A stretch of 53,540 nucleotides of DNA, from the NCBI GenBank assembly GCA_036270655.1, contig DATBCD010000090.1, forward strand, positions 1-53,540, given 5' to 3'. Position numbers and translations under genes: made by a program. Below are positions 17,577-26,204 of the stretch, piece after piece. Origin of the DNA: VBCK01 sp036270655 (GTDB lineage Bacteria; Pseudomonadota; Gammaproteobacteria; Burkholderiales; Burkholderiaceae_F). The stretch's first letter is position 1, and every line of letters begins with the position of its first letter. Below the pieces are notes generated by a model that did not search any database, was not told where the DNA came from, and saw only the letters and a program-made list of their open reading frames with translations.

Positions 17577-18250
17577 GACGCTCCGGTCAGCGGGTCTGGT
17601 TCTTCGATCTGGACGACACGCTGCACGAGGCGTCGCCCGCGGTTTTCGCGGCGATCGACACCCGCATGACCGATTTCGTCCAGCGCCATCTGGAGCTGAC
17701 GCGCGAGCAGGCCGATCAGCTGCGACGCGATTACTGGCGCAGGTACGGCGCGACGATGCTCGGGCTGATACGTCACCACGGCGTCGACCCGCACCAGTTC
17801 CTGCGCGAGACGCACGATTTCCGCATCGAGGAGTTGATGCGGATCGAACGGGGCCTGGCGCGCGTGCTGGCACGGCTGCCGGGCCGCAAAGTCCTTCTGA
17901 GCAATGCGCCCGGCGCGTATGCCGGACAGGTGCTGCGGCGCCTCGGCCTGCACCGGCACATCCGCGCGCGCTATCCGATCGAGCGCCTGCGGCTGCACGG
18001 CCACTTCCGGCCCAAACCGTCGATCGCGATGCTGCGGGCCGTGCTGGCCCGCGAGGGCCTGGCCGGTCGCGCGAACGCGGGTCGTGCCGTGCTGGTCGAC
18101 GACAGCGCGATTAACCTGAAGTCGGCGCGGGCGGCGGGCTTCTCGACGGTACTGCGGATCGCACCGGGGGCGCGACGCGCGCGCGACGGGGGCGCGTACG
18201 TCGATGCGCGAGTGCGCACGGTGCGCCAACTGTTGCGCCGACTGGGCTAA
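17573..18250 (+). CDS. HAD-family pyrimidine 5'-nucleotidase-like phosphatase
   Basis: 225 residues. HAD motif I is WFFDLDDTLHEAS with nucleophile and acid/base Asp; motif II is LLSNAP; motif III Lys is in RPKPS; motif IV is VLVDDSAINL. This is the YjjG/SDT1-type subgroup annotated as pyrimidine 5'-nucleotidase, located between argB and slmA in many betaproteobacteria. The TTG start overlaps the argB stop (TTGA), so translation is coupled. Confidence 0.88.
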   Translation: MRRSGQRVWFFDLDDTLHEASPAVFAAIDTRMTDFVQRHLELTREQADQLRRDYWRRYGATMLGLIRHHGVDPHQFLRETHDFRIEELMRIERGLARVLARLPGRKVLLSNAPGAYAGQVLRRLGLHRHIRARYPIERLRLHGHFRPKPSIAMLRAVLAREGLAGRANAGRAVLVDDSAINLKSARAAGFSTVLRIAPGARRARDGGAYVDARVRTVRQLLRRLG

Positions 18251-18288
18251 GCTTGCCCCGCCTCGCCGCCTAGGCGCTCGGAGAACCC

Positions 18289-20139
18289 ATGGTCCCCTCT
18301 CAACCCGGATGGCTGCGTCGCACCTTCGGGGGCTTCCTGCGCGTGGTCGACGCGGCCCGCCGCCTGGTGCTGAACCTTCTGTTTCTGCTGATTGTCGCGG
18401 TGCTGGCGCTTGCGCTGTTCTCCAGCTCGCGTTTGCGCCTGTCGGACAACACCGCGCTGGTGATGGCGCCCCGGGGCGACCTGGTCGAGCAGTACAGCGG
18501 CAGCGCGCGCGAGGCGGCGCTGACCGAGGCGCTGGGCGGCGTCGAACGTGAAACTCAGCTGCGCGACGTGGTGGCCGTGCTGGATGCTGCAGCCCGCGAT
18601 CCGAAAATCTCGCGCGCGGTGCTGATCCTGGACGACATGGGCGGCGCGGGCATGGCGAAGCTCAACGAAGTCGCAGCCGCGCTGGAACGGTTCCGCTCAG
18701 CCGGCAAACAGATCGTGGCGTGGGGTTCGCAGATGAGCCAGGGCCAGTATTACCTGGCCGCACACGCCGACCAGGTCTATCTGCATCCGAGCGGTGCGGT
18801 GCTGCTGACCGGCCTGGGTGGCTACCGGAATTACTACCGCGACGCGCTGGACCGTATCGGCGTCACGGTCAACGTATTTCGCGTGGGCAAATACAAGAGC
18901 TTCGTGGAGCCGTTCGTCAACAATGCGCCTTCGCGCGAGGCGCTCGAGGCGGACGCGGTCTGGCTGAAGGATGCCTGGGACAGCTATACGCACCAGGTGG
19001 AGCAGGCGCGCAAGCTGTCACCGGGTGCGATCGACCGGATGATCGACGAGTTGCCGGCCCGCCTGGCGTCGGCCGGGGGCGACACGGCCAAACTGGCCCT
19101 GACAGAGAAGCTGGTCGACGCGCTGATGACCCGCGATGAGCTGCGGGCCCTGCTGATCAAGCGCGGGGCCGAGGACTCGGCGCACAAGACCTTCCGCCAG
19201 GTGTCGTTCCAGGAATACCGCAACGCCGTGCCCGACACGGGCGACCGCGCTTCGCAGGTGGCGGTGGTGGTCGCCCAGGGCGACATCATCGATGGCGAGG
19301 CGCCTCAGGGCGTGATTGGGGGGCGCTCGACGTCCGAGCTGATCCGCCACGCGCGTGACGACGACACCGTCAAAGCGCTGGTGTTTCGCGTCGACTCGCC
19401 CGGCGGCAGCGCGTTCGGCGCCGAGCTGATCCGGCGCGAACTGGAGGTCACTCGCAAGGCCGGCAAGCCGGTGATCGTTTCGATGAGCGACGTGGCCGCT
19501 TCCGGCGGTTACTGGGTGTCGACGTCCGCCGACGAGGTGCTGGCCGATCCGGCGACGATCACCGGCTCGATCGGAGTGTTCGGGTTGGTGCCGACGTTCG
19601 ATAAAACCCTGGATAAGTTGGGGATACACACCGGTGGCGTAACCACCACCTGGCTGGCGGGTGGCCCGGATCTGCGCCGGCCGCTGGACCCGCGCTTTGG
19701 TCAGGTGATTCAGGCCAGCGTGGGCCATATCTACCAGGAGTTCCTGAGTCGCACCGCCGCCAGCCGCCATGCGACCGTGGAGCAGATCGAGGAGGTTGCG
19801 CAGGGCCGGGTGTGGACAGGCCGGCTGGCACGCGAACGCCACTTGGTGGACGGCTTCGGAGGCTTGGCTGCAGCCATTCATGATGCGGCGCAACAAGCCA
19901 AGCTGGGCCCCGGCTTCCACATCACATATATCGAGCTCGAGCCCAAGGGGCTGAACCGCCTGCTGGACATTCTGGCCGAACGGATCGCGCGCGCGACGGT
20001 GCGACTGTTCGCGCCGGTGCCTACCGGGCTGCTTCTGGGCACCAGCGCACCAGTGGGCGGTTACTTCGAGCGCTTGCTGTCGGAGCGGGCGGCGGCGCCG
20101 TCCCAGGTTCTGGCACACTGCTTGTGCCAGGCACCTTAG
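18289..20139 (+). CDS. sppA: Signal peptide peptidase SppA, long form
   Basis: 616 residues, the duplicated (67K) type. An N-terminal membrane helix (about 26-46) is followed by two ClpP-like repeats. The catalytic Lys is 203 (KYKSFVEPF), in the first repeat; the nucleophilic Ser is 405 (DVAASGGYW), in the second. SppA cleaves signal-peptide remnants and has been linked to envelope quality control. Its last dozen codons coincide with a perfect hairpin. Confidence 0.94.
   Translation: MVPSQPGWLRRTFGGFLRVVDAARRLVLNLLFLLIVAVLALALFSSSRLRLSDNTALVMAPRGDLVEQYSGSAREAALTEALGGVERETQLRDVVAVLDAAARDPKISRAVLILDDMGGAGMAKLNEVAAALERFRSAGKQIVAWGSQMSQGQYYLAAHADQVYLHPSGAVLLTGLGGYRNYYRDALDRIGVTVNVFRVGKYKSFVEPFVNNAPSREALEADAVWLKDAWDSYTHQVEQARKLSPGAIDRMIDELPARLASAGGDTAKLALTEKLVDALMTRDELRALLIKRGAEDSAHKTFRQVSFQEYRNAVPDTGDRASQVAVVVAQGDIIDGEAPQGVIGGRSTSELIRHARDDDTVKALVFRVDSPGGSAFGAELIRRELEVTRKAGKPVIVSMSDVAASGGYWVSTSADEVLADPATITGSIGVFGLVPTFDKTLDKLGIHTGGVTTTWLAGGPDLRRPLDPRFGQVIQASVGHIYQEFLSRTAASRHATVEQIEEVAQGRVWTGRLARERHLVDGFGGLAAAIHDAAQQAKLGPGFHITYIELEPKGLNRLLDILAERIARATVRLFAPVPTGLLLGTSAPVGGYFERLLSERAAAPSQVLAHCLCQAP
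20110..20130. terminator. Hairpin inside the last sppA codons
   Basis: CTGGCACA (20110-20117) pairs with TGTGCCAG (20123-20130) around CTGCT. It ends nine bases before the sppA stop. The stem encodes part of the C-terminal SQVLAHCLCQAP. It may attenuate or end transcription before slmA; no T-run is present. Confidence 0.4.
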
Positions 20140-20268
20140 CGTGGACTAAGATCCGAGCGGGCCGAACAACGCCATTGCAATAGCACGCCGCAGCAACGGC
20201 CTCAGGTAAGTAATTCCCCACGCTCGGTGGGATTCCGGTAGATTTGCCGCTCCGCGAGGCGACCGCCG

Positions 20269-20898
20269 ATGGAAATCCCGACCCAGACAACCGAGAGCGC
20301 CGAGGCCGGCAAGGCCCGCCGCAAACCGGGCGCAAGGCGGTTGCAGATCCTGCAGACGCTGGCTTCGATGCTGGAGGATCCCCGCGGCGAGAAGGTGACC
20401 ACCGCGGCGCTCGCGGCCAGGCTGGATGTGTCCGAGGCGGCGCTGTACCGGCACTTCGCCAGCAAAGCTCAGATGTTCGAGGGTCTGATCGAATTTATCG
20501 AAACGACCATCTTCGGGCTGATCAACGACCTCTCGGGCAAGGAAAACTCCGGACTGCGCCAGGCCCGGCGCATCGTGCAGATGCTGCTGGAGTTCGCGCA
20601 AACGAACCGGGGCATGACGCGGGTGCTGATCGGTGACGCCCTGGTCAACGAGAACGACCGGCTCCAGGACCGGATGAATCAGCTGCTGGAGCGAATCGAG
20701 GCTTCGCTGCGCCAGAGCCTGCGCGTGGCCGTCTCGCAAGGTGAAATGCCGGCCGACCTGGATACCGGCGCGCGGGCCTCGCTGTCGGTGGCCTACGTCC
20801 TGGGACGCTGGCACCGGTTTGCCAAGAGTGGCTTTCGAAAACAGCCGACCGAGGGCCTGGACGTCCAACTGAGCATTTTGTTCGGCCCCGCACCCTGA
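20269..20898 (+). CDS. slmA: Nucleoid occlusion factor SlmA (TetR-family)
   Basis: 209 residues. TetR-type helix-turn-helix (VTTAALAARLDVSEAALYRHFASK, about 42-65) and the C-terminal helical domain match SlmA, which binds sites around the chromosome and disrupts FtsZ rings over the nucleoid. GRWHRFAKSGFRKQP near the end is conserved in SlmA. The argB-HAD-slmA neighbourhood supports orthology. It converges on the moeB-like gene with 18 bases between stops. Confidence 0.93.
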   Translation: MEIPTQTTESAEAGKARRKPGARRLQILQTLASMLEDPRGEKVTTAALAARLDVSEAALYRHFASKAQMFEGLIEFIETTIFGLINDLSGKENSGLRQARRIVQMLLEFAQTNRGMTRVLIGDALVNENDRLQDRMNQLLERIEASLRQSLRVAVSQGEMPADLDTGARASLSVAYVLGRWHRFAKSGFRKQPTEGLDVQLSILFGPAP

Positions 20899-20916
20899 CG
20901 GGCCGACGGGACACCT

Positions 20917-21666
20917 TCAGCCTGCTCCGCACGCCAGGCAGTGCGGGTCGCGCCCGATCGCGAGCGAGCGCCACTGCATCGACAGCGCGTCGATCAGCAT
21001 CAGCCGCCCACTTAAGCCCGCCTCGCGGCCGGCGGCCAGCTTGAGGGCCTCGGCTGCCTGCATGCAGCCGATGATCCCGGTGAGCGGTGCGAACACCCCC
21101 ATCGTCGAGCACAGCTCGTCCTGCGCGTCGGCCGATTCCGGAAACAGGCACGCGTAGCACGGGGCATCCTGGGCGCGCCGGTCGAAGGTCGCCAGCTGTC
21201 CATCGAAGCGCACGGCGGCGCCCGACACCAGCGGTCGCCCGTGACGCACGCAGGCCCGGTTCAGCGCGTGCCGCGTGGTGAAATTGTCGCTGCAATCCAG
21301 CACGAAGTCGGCCTGCGCCACCAGTGGATCCAGTTCGTCGGACCCGGCCCGCCGCGGCACCTCGACCACCTGGACGTCGGGATTAAGCGCATGCAGCGCG
21401 CTGCGCGCCGAGGATGTTTTCAGCTGCCCGATGCGGTCGGTCGTATGCAACACCTGGCGTTGCAGGTTGGTCAGGTCGACCCGGTCCGAGTCCACCAGCG
21501 TCAGGCGTCCGACCCCGGCACCCGCCAGGTAGAGGGCGGCGGGCGAGCCCAGGCCGCCGGCGCCGATCACGAGCATCCGCGAGGCGCCGATGCGCTGCTG
21601 GCCCTCGATGCCGATCTCCTCCAGCAGGATGTGTCGGGAATAGCGTTGCAGTTGCCTATCGTTCAC
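20917..21666 (-). CDS. moeB: MoeB/ThiF-type adenylyltransferase
   Basis: 249 residues. E1-like enzyme that adenylates the C-terminus of a ubiquitin-fold sulfur carrier (MoaD or ThiS) for molybdopterin or thiazole synthesis. GAGGLG (35-40) and the D59/D61 pocket bind ATP; two CxxC pairs (Cys170/Cys173 and Cys244/Cys247) should bind zinc. Cys186 lies where the family has its reactive Cys region. No MoaD or ThiS gene is adjacent, so the partner is not visible. It would serve the sulfite-oxidase-like molybdoenzyme at the far end, but that is inference. Confidence 0.85.
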   Translation of the reverse strand: MNDRQLQRYSRHILLEEIGIEGQQRIGASRMLVIGAGGLGSPAALYLAGAGVGRLTLVDSDRVDLTNLQRQVLHTTDRIGQLKTSSARSALHALNPDVQVVEVPRRAGSDELDPLVAQADFVLDCSDNFTTRHALNRACVRHGRPLVSGAAVRFDGQLATFDRRAQDAPCYACLFPESADAQDELCSTMGVFAPLTGIIGCMQAAEALKLAAGREAGLSGRLMLIDALSMQWRSLAIGRDPHCLACGAG

Positions 21667-21672
21667 GCCGTT

Positions 21673-21704
21673 GCCGGCAGGCGCGGCTAACGCGCCGGCC
21701 TGCC
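21673..21704. terminator. Hairpin downstream of the LuxR-type gene
   Basis: GGCAGG with CGCG on one side (21676-21685) pairs with CGCG and CCTGCC on the other (21691-21704), with a four-base bulge (CCGG). It begins eight bases beyond the LuxR-type stop and precedes the moeB start on the same strand. It fits an intrinsic terminator without a clear T-run. Confidence 0.45.
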
Positions 21705-21711
21705 ATGCCTC

Positions 21712-22497
21712 CTAGAGCCTATCCAACTGGTGAAGTATGCGCGCCAGATCGCGCGGCTTCATGTGACCGATCACCGGCGGCACGCGGTGCTTGAACTTCT
21801 TGAAGTAGTAGCGGATCGCATCGACCGACAGTCCCAGCCAGGCCGCGATCTGCTCGTCGGCCGATCCCTTCAGGCCGGCCCGCAGCACGTCGGCCTCGCG
21901 CGGGGAAAAGCGCATCGCCATCAGCTCCGCGATGAAAGGGCGGTGCCGCAGCTCCAGCGTCACGGCCAGCCGCTGCGCCGCGTAAAAGAGCGCGAGCACC
22001 TCGACCTCGGCCGGCGCGTGCGCCGAAAACACGAACAGCGTGCCCCGCGTCAGGCGGCCCCGCGCCGGCACCACCGTCAGGTAACGCGCGCCGCCGGCGC
22101 CATTGCGCTGCAGCCACGCAACGAAGGTATCGGCGTGGCGAACCTGGGACCGGACCCAGGCTGCATGCTCGTCGACCGACCCGAGCAGCGGACGCCATTC
22201 CTGGCGCGCCCGCATCGCCAACGGATCGCGCTCGCCGATCAGTGTCGAATAAAGTCCCTGAAGGTCCCGATGCATCGAACCGACCATCTGCACCGGCGCC
22301 GATGCCAGCCCGGTGCCCCCGGTATCGGCGATCACACAGAGGCAATGGGAAGCCGGCACGATCCGTTCCAGGCGCGCACCGAGCTCGACGTCGAGCCTGG
22401 CCTCGGCGACCGCTCGCAGCGGCGCCAGCAACTGATCGATCCGCGCGTCCGAGGGCGAATTCGGCCGCGTATCGAGTTGGGGAGCTGTCGCGTTCAC
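21712..22497 (-). CDS. LuxR-type helix-turn-helix regulator
   Basis: 261 residues. The C-terminal 65 residues (FSPREADVLRAGLKGSADEQIAAWLGLSVDAIRYYFKKF, shown only in part as FSPREADVLRAGLKG) form a LuxR-type winged region with an unusual YYFKKFKHR recognition end. The N-terminal 190 residues lack a receiver or recognisable PAS and resemble the autoinducer-binding-type architecture in length only. No LuxI-type gene is present. It is divergent from the TraU-like gene and could regulate it. Confidence 0.75.
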   Translation of the reverse strand: MNATAPQLDTRPNSPSDARIDQLLAPLRAVAEARLDVELGARLERIVPASHCLCVIADTGGTGLASAPVQMVGSMHRDLQGLYSTLIGERDPLAMRARQEWRPLLGSVDEHAAWVRSQVRHADTFVAWLQRNGAGGARYLTVVPARGRLTRGTLFVFSAHAPAEVEVLALFYAAQRLAVTLELRHRPFIAELMAMRFSPREADVLRAGLKGSADEQIAAWLGLSVDAIRYYFKKFKHRVPPVIGHMKPRDLARILHQLDRL

Positions 22498-22709
22498 GCA
22501 GCCATCCTAGGTCGGTGGCGGCATGCCGGCATGGGGCGTATTCGCGATTGCACAGCGGGCGTCTTCCATGGCGGACGGGTGGCTTGTAACCCCATTGGCC
22601 CGACCCTTGCGCGCAGGGCGTCCGGCGCGTTGCTATCGCCGGTGGCAGTGCGGCACCCCGAGCCGGCGCCGACAATCGCCGTCTGCGATGCAAGAGGAGA
22701 TCGCCGGAA

Positions 22710-23705
22710 ATGGCCGTCATCAAAAAGCCGCCGCAGCGCCGGCGCGGCTGCGGGCAGCTGGTGGCGCCGCTGCTCGCGTGCGCAGTGCTGTCGCCGCTGC
22801 CGACCCATCTGGCCGCCTCTCCGCTATCCGGTCCGTTCGAGCTGGCGCAGCGGATCAGCGGCGACCCGGCCTGCACGCGCACCCAGGTCATCGGACTGTG
22901 CTGGTGCGGCGCAACGCCCTGCGGCTATCAGATCCGGATGTACGTGCCCGTGGCTTTTGCCGAGACGGTGCGCGCACCCGGCGATTCGCTTCTGACCGCC
23001 CCGCTGCCAGCCAGCGCATCATCGCTGAGCACGTTGAGCTCCTCAGGCTCGACTCTGGACAACACGGCCGAAGCGCATGCGTGGCTGCTTGGCAATGCGG
23101 CCTGGCTGCTGTCGGGTCCGATGTCGTGCCTGCGCTGTCAGCCGTCGGACGCGCGCTCGGCGCCGCCGCCCGCGTCTGCCGCGGCCGACCTGGTATGCGG
23201 CACGGTCTCCAAGGTGGTAGCGGCCCTTGTGTCGAACATCCTGTCCGGTCTGCCTTCAGCGCTGCCGTCGCTGGCTTACGCATCCGAGGCCGATGAGCTC
23301 AACTGGCGCACCGGCTGCCGCGACGTGCTTGCGATCGAAAGCCGGGCTGACCAGCTCGTGGGCGGGCTGGGCCGCTGGGGATCGCTGTACCCGCGCCAGA
23401 TGCGCGACCTGGGCACGCCCCCCGTGGTCTGTTCGGCCAAGACCGCGTTTCGAGCGCTGAGCATCGCACGCGACCAGCTCGGCACGTTTCCGTTCCCGGT
23501 GGACCTTGCAGGACGTATGCAGCAGGCGTATCCGGCCGTCAGCACCTGTTTCGACGTCGGCGAGCAGCCGCTGCCGCAGGCGCCGGCTTCCGATCGCCCG
23601 GTGCAGACCAGCGCCGACGGGCGCTACGGCTGGTTCTACTGGCGGCCGGTGTCCTGTTGCGTCGGATTCGAGTCGTTGGCGCATTGCGCCGGCGCTCACC
23701 CCTGA
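22710..23705 (+). CDS. Solitary TraU-like ICE protein (TIGR03756 type)
   Basis: 331 residues. A signal peptide ends near THLAA. The N-terminal part (QVIGLCWCGATPCGYQIRM) matches the Cys-rich start of TraU-like integrating-conjugative-element proteins, the middle has GRWGSLYPRQM and the C-terminus WFYWRPVSCC, both hallmarks of that family. At least eight Cys suggest disulfides in the periplasm. TraU belongs to the type IV secretion machinery of F-like and PFGI-type elements, yet no other transfer gene is visible within 20 kb on either side. It is probably a relic or a repurposed gene. Confidence 0.7.
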   Translation: MAVIKKPPQRRRGCGQLVAPLLACAVLSPLPTHLAASPLSGPFELAQRISGDPACTRTQVIGLCWCGATPCGYQIRMYVPVAFAETVRAPGDSLLTAPLPASASSLSTLSSSGSTLDNTAEAHAWLLGNAAWLLSGPMSCLRCQPSDARSAPPPASAAADLVCGTVSKVVAALVSNILSGLPSALPSLAYASEADELNWRTGCRDVLAIESRADQLVGGLGRWGSLYPRQMRDLGTPPVVCSAKTAFRALSIARDQLGTFPFPVDLAGRMQQAYPAVSTCFDVGEQPLPQAPASDRPVQTSADGRYGWFYWRPVSCCVGFESLAHCAGAHP

Positions 23706-23708
23706 CCG

Positions 23709-23969
23709 TCAATCAAGCACAACCTGATCGATGTAACACCAGCTCCAATCTTCACCCGGTTCGAGCGAACTGATGATCGGATGTCGCGTCGCCGCAAAAT
23801 GCTTCGTCGCGTGGCGGTTCTTCGAATCGTCGCAGCAGCCGACGTGCCCACAGGCGCGGCAAAGGCGCAGATGCACCCATTGGTCGCCCATCGCAAGGCA
23901 CTCTTCGCAGCCGTCGCTGTTGGCGACGGCCGTCTTCACGAAGCTCAAGTGACCACAGGAGGCCGGCAT
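23709..23969 (-). CDS. UBP-type zinc-finger protein
   Basis: 86 residues, a stand-alone zf-UBP domain. Cys/His ligands run CEEC, CRACGHVGCC, then H-x-x-x-H (HATKHF) and ATRHP. In bacteria this fold occurs near flavoprotein oxidoreductases, and sometimes fused to them. Here the downstream-facing gene order is DUF2630 then this gene, on the same strand as the TrxR-like flavoprotein. The stop lies 3 bases from the TraU-like stop on the other strand. Role unknown; a redox or binding partner role is inference. Confidence 0.85.
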   Translation of the reverse strand: MPASCGHLSFVKTAVANSDGCEECLAMGDQWVHLRLCRACGHVGCCDDSKNRHATKHFAATRHPIISSLEPGEDWSWCYIDQVVLD

Positions 23970-24026
23970 CGCGTGGTCATCCCACGAGCGCCCGCGTAAG
24001 AACCTTCAGATTCGACTGCAACGGAA

Positions 24027-24272
24027 TCATCCGATGTATTTCTCGACGACCGCGGGCGGCCGGACCTGAGCCTCGCTGGCCTCGTGCCCCGTTTCGCGCA
24101 GCGCCCGGCGCTGGCGCAGAAGGTCCCAGCACTGGTCGAGCTGCACTTGCAGCGCCTTGAGGCGATTGTGGTCCGAGGCGTCCAGCGATCCCCGCTCGAG
24201 CAGGTGGTGCTCTTCCTCGACCAGCCGTCCGATGTGATCCAGAACCGATCGATCCGCATCCTTGTTTTCCAT
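24027..24272 (-). CDS. DUF2630 small protein
   Basis: 81 residues, helical, charged. LDHIGRLVEEEHHLLERG and VQLDQCWDLLRQRRALRE are the two signature helices of DUF2630, ending in VRPPAVVEKYIG. The family is widespread in bacteria and unassigned. It lies between the flavoprotein gene and the zinc-finger gene on the same strand, so the three are probably one transcript. Confidence 0.85.
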   Translation of the reverse strand: MENKDADRSVLDHIGRLVEEEHHLLERGSLDASDHNRLKALQVQLDQCWDLLRQRRALRETGHEASEAQVRPPAVVEKYIG

Positions 24273-24290
24273 TTCGCTTCCTCTCGCTGC

Positions 24291-25979
24291 TTAGACGACG
24301 ACCCGGCTCTGCGCCAGGCGCTGGTGAATCATCGCGACCACGGCGGCACCCTCGCCGATGGCGCCACCCACGCGCTTGACCGAACCTGAGCGCACGTCGC
24401 CGACCGCGAACACGCCGGGCAGGTTCGACTCCAGCGGAGCCGGCTCATGGCCGTTGGCCAGGCTGGCGGCGGCCCGGCCGGTCAGTACGAAGCCGTGGGC
24501 ATCGAGCCCGATGCGGCAACCGGTGAGCCAGTCGGTCTCGGGTTCCGCACCGACGAACAGAAACACGTTGCGGATCGCGCGCTGTTCGGTGACCGCGGCC
24601 TTGCGGTCGCGCCACGACACAGCGGAAAGCCCTTTGTCCTGATCGCCGTAAAGCCCCGTGAGCTCCGTTTCAGCCCGCAGCTCGATGGCGCGCGTTGCCG
24701 CGATCCGGTCGATCAGATAGCGTGACATGCTGGCCGCCAGACTCGGACCTCGCACCAGCATCAGGATCCTGGCGGCATAGCCGGCCAGGAACACGGCCGC
24801 CTGTCCGGCGGAATTTCCTCCGCCCACCAGCACCACCTCGGACTGCGCGCACATTTTCGCTTCGATCGCGGACGCCCAGTACCACACCCCTCGGCCCTCG
24901 AATTCGCTCAATCGCGCAACGGCGGGGCGCCGATAGCGCGCGCCGCTGGCGACCACGACGGTCCTGGCTCGCAGGCCGCGCCCGTCGACCAGCTTCAGCA
25001 GCATTTCACCGTCGGTGCGCGCTCGGCTGCAGTCGAGGGTGAGGGCCTCGGCAGGAATCAGGATCTCGGCGCCGAATTTTTGTGCCTGCACGAAGGCTCG
25101 ACCGGCCAGTGCCTGGCCCGAAACGCCGGTTGGAAACCCGAGGTAATTTTCGATCCTCGCGCTGGCACCGGCCTGGCCTCCAAAAGCGCGACAGTCCAGC
25201 ACGACCACCCGCAACCCCTCCGAAGCCGCATACACGGCCGTCGCAAGCCCGGCGGGTCCCGCGCCCACGATGGCCACATCGAACAGCTCCTCGTGGTCGG
25301 CCGAGTCGAGCATCCCCAGGCAGCGGGCCAGCGTCGATTCGGAAGGATTCAGCCTCATCGAACCGTTCGGGCAGACGACCAGCACGTCGGATGCGGAGCC
25401 ATCGTATTGGTGCAACAGCGCAGCGGCCTCGACATCGTGACCGGCGTCGACCACGTGGTGCGGCTGACCGTTGCGGCGCAGGAAATTCTGAATCCTCAGC
25501 AGGTTGACCGACTCTGCCTGGCTGATCAACACCGGGCCGGACGCACCGGACTGGATCAGACCGACCCGGCGCAGAATCAGCGCGCGCATGATCCGTTCGC
25601 CCAGATCCGCCTCGGCGATGATCAGCGCGCGCAACTGCACCGGCGGTACCAGCAGCGCCTCGACGTCTTCTTCCGCGTGTGCATCGACCATCGCGCGCTG
25701 GCCGGAAAGCTGACCCACTTCGGCCAGGAACTGCCCGTGACCCTGGCGCGTCAGGGGCACGACGTGGCCGAGGCCGTCGCGCTGGCTGATCGCCACCGCC
25801 CCCTGCATCACGACCAGCATCCCGGGGCTGGGCTCGCCCGCGGTCAGGAGGCGTTCGCCACGCCGATAGGAGCGCACGGTGCCGAACGGAGCGATGCGCG
25901 CGATTTCCGCATCGGTCAGCTCGGGAAACATCTGGTGGCGCCGGCTTTCGAGATCCGGCGGCAGGGCAACGCTGGACAT
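24291..25979 (-). CDS. cNMP-binding TrxR-like FAD oxidoreductase
   Basis: 562 residues. Residues about 10-140 are a Crp-like cyclic-nucleotide-binding domain (FPELTDAEIARIAPFG, YRRGERLLTAGE). A linker carrying a thioredoxin-like segment follows (about 150-240), then a thioredoxin-reductase-type domain with FAD site GAGPAGLATA and NAD(P) site GGGNSAGQAA. The place of the TrxR active-site CxxC reads GVWYWASAIEAK, so no redox disulfide is present. This Cys-less form is known for this fused family. It may transfer electrons by flavin chemistry under control of a nucleotide or other ligand. The ATG at 25979 was preferred over an upstream frame extension. Confidence 0.85.
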   Translation of the reverse strand: MSSVALPPDLESRRHQMFPELTDAEIARIAPFGTVRSYRRGERLLTAGEPSPGMLVVMQGAVAISQRDGLGHVVPLTRQGHGQFLAEVGQLSGQRAMVDAHAEEDVEALLVPPVQLRALIIAEADLGERIMRALILRRVGLIQSGASGPVLISQAESVNLLRIQNFLRRNGQPHHVVDAGHDVEAAALLHQYDGSASDVLVVCPNGSMRLNPSESTLARCLGMLDSADHEELFDVAIVGAGPAGLATAVYAASEGLRVVVLDCRAFGGQAGASARIENYLGFPTGVSGQALAGRAFVQAQKFGAEILIPAEALTLDCSRARTDGEMLLKLVDGRGLRARTVVVASGARYRRPAVARLSEFEGRGVWYWASAIEAKMCAQSEVVLVGGGNSAGQAAVFLAGYAARILMLVRGPSLAASMSRYLIDRIAATRAIELRAETELTGLYGDQDKGLSAVSWRDRKAAVTEQRAIRNVFLFVGAEPETDWLTGCRIGLDAHGFVLTGRAAASLANGHEPAPLESNLPGVFAVGDVRSGSVKRVGGAIGEGAAVVAMIHQRLAQSRVVV

Positions 25980-26204
25980 GGTCCGCTGTCGATTCAAAGC
26001 AACGGTGGAGTTTGAACTGTCCGAGGCCCGTCGTGGGAGTCGCACCGGCGGATAATGACCCCGAGGGCGTAATCGGTATATGTCGCTCAGCGTGCAACGC
26101 GCCGGTAACCTGTATGTGTCCGCAGACCGCGACGCACCCGCCGGAACCAAGGGCACGATCGATCGGCGCGCGGCACAACCCTTGCACGGCAACCGGAGCA
26201 TGCG

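Noticed and set aside
24291..25979. Thioredoxin reductase activity for the cNMP-fused flavoprotein
   Set aside because: The CxxC redox site is absent, so the usual disulfide reductase chemistry is not supported.
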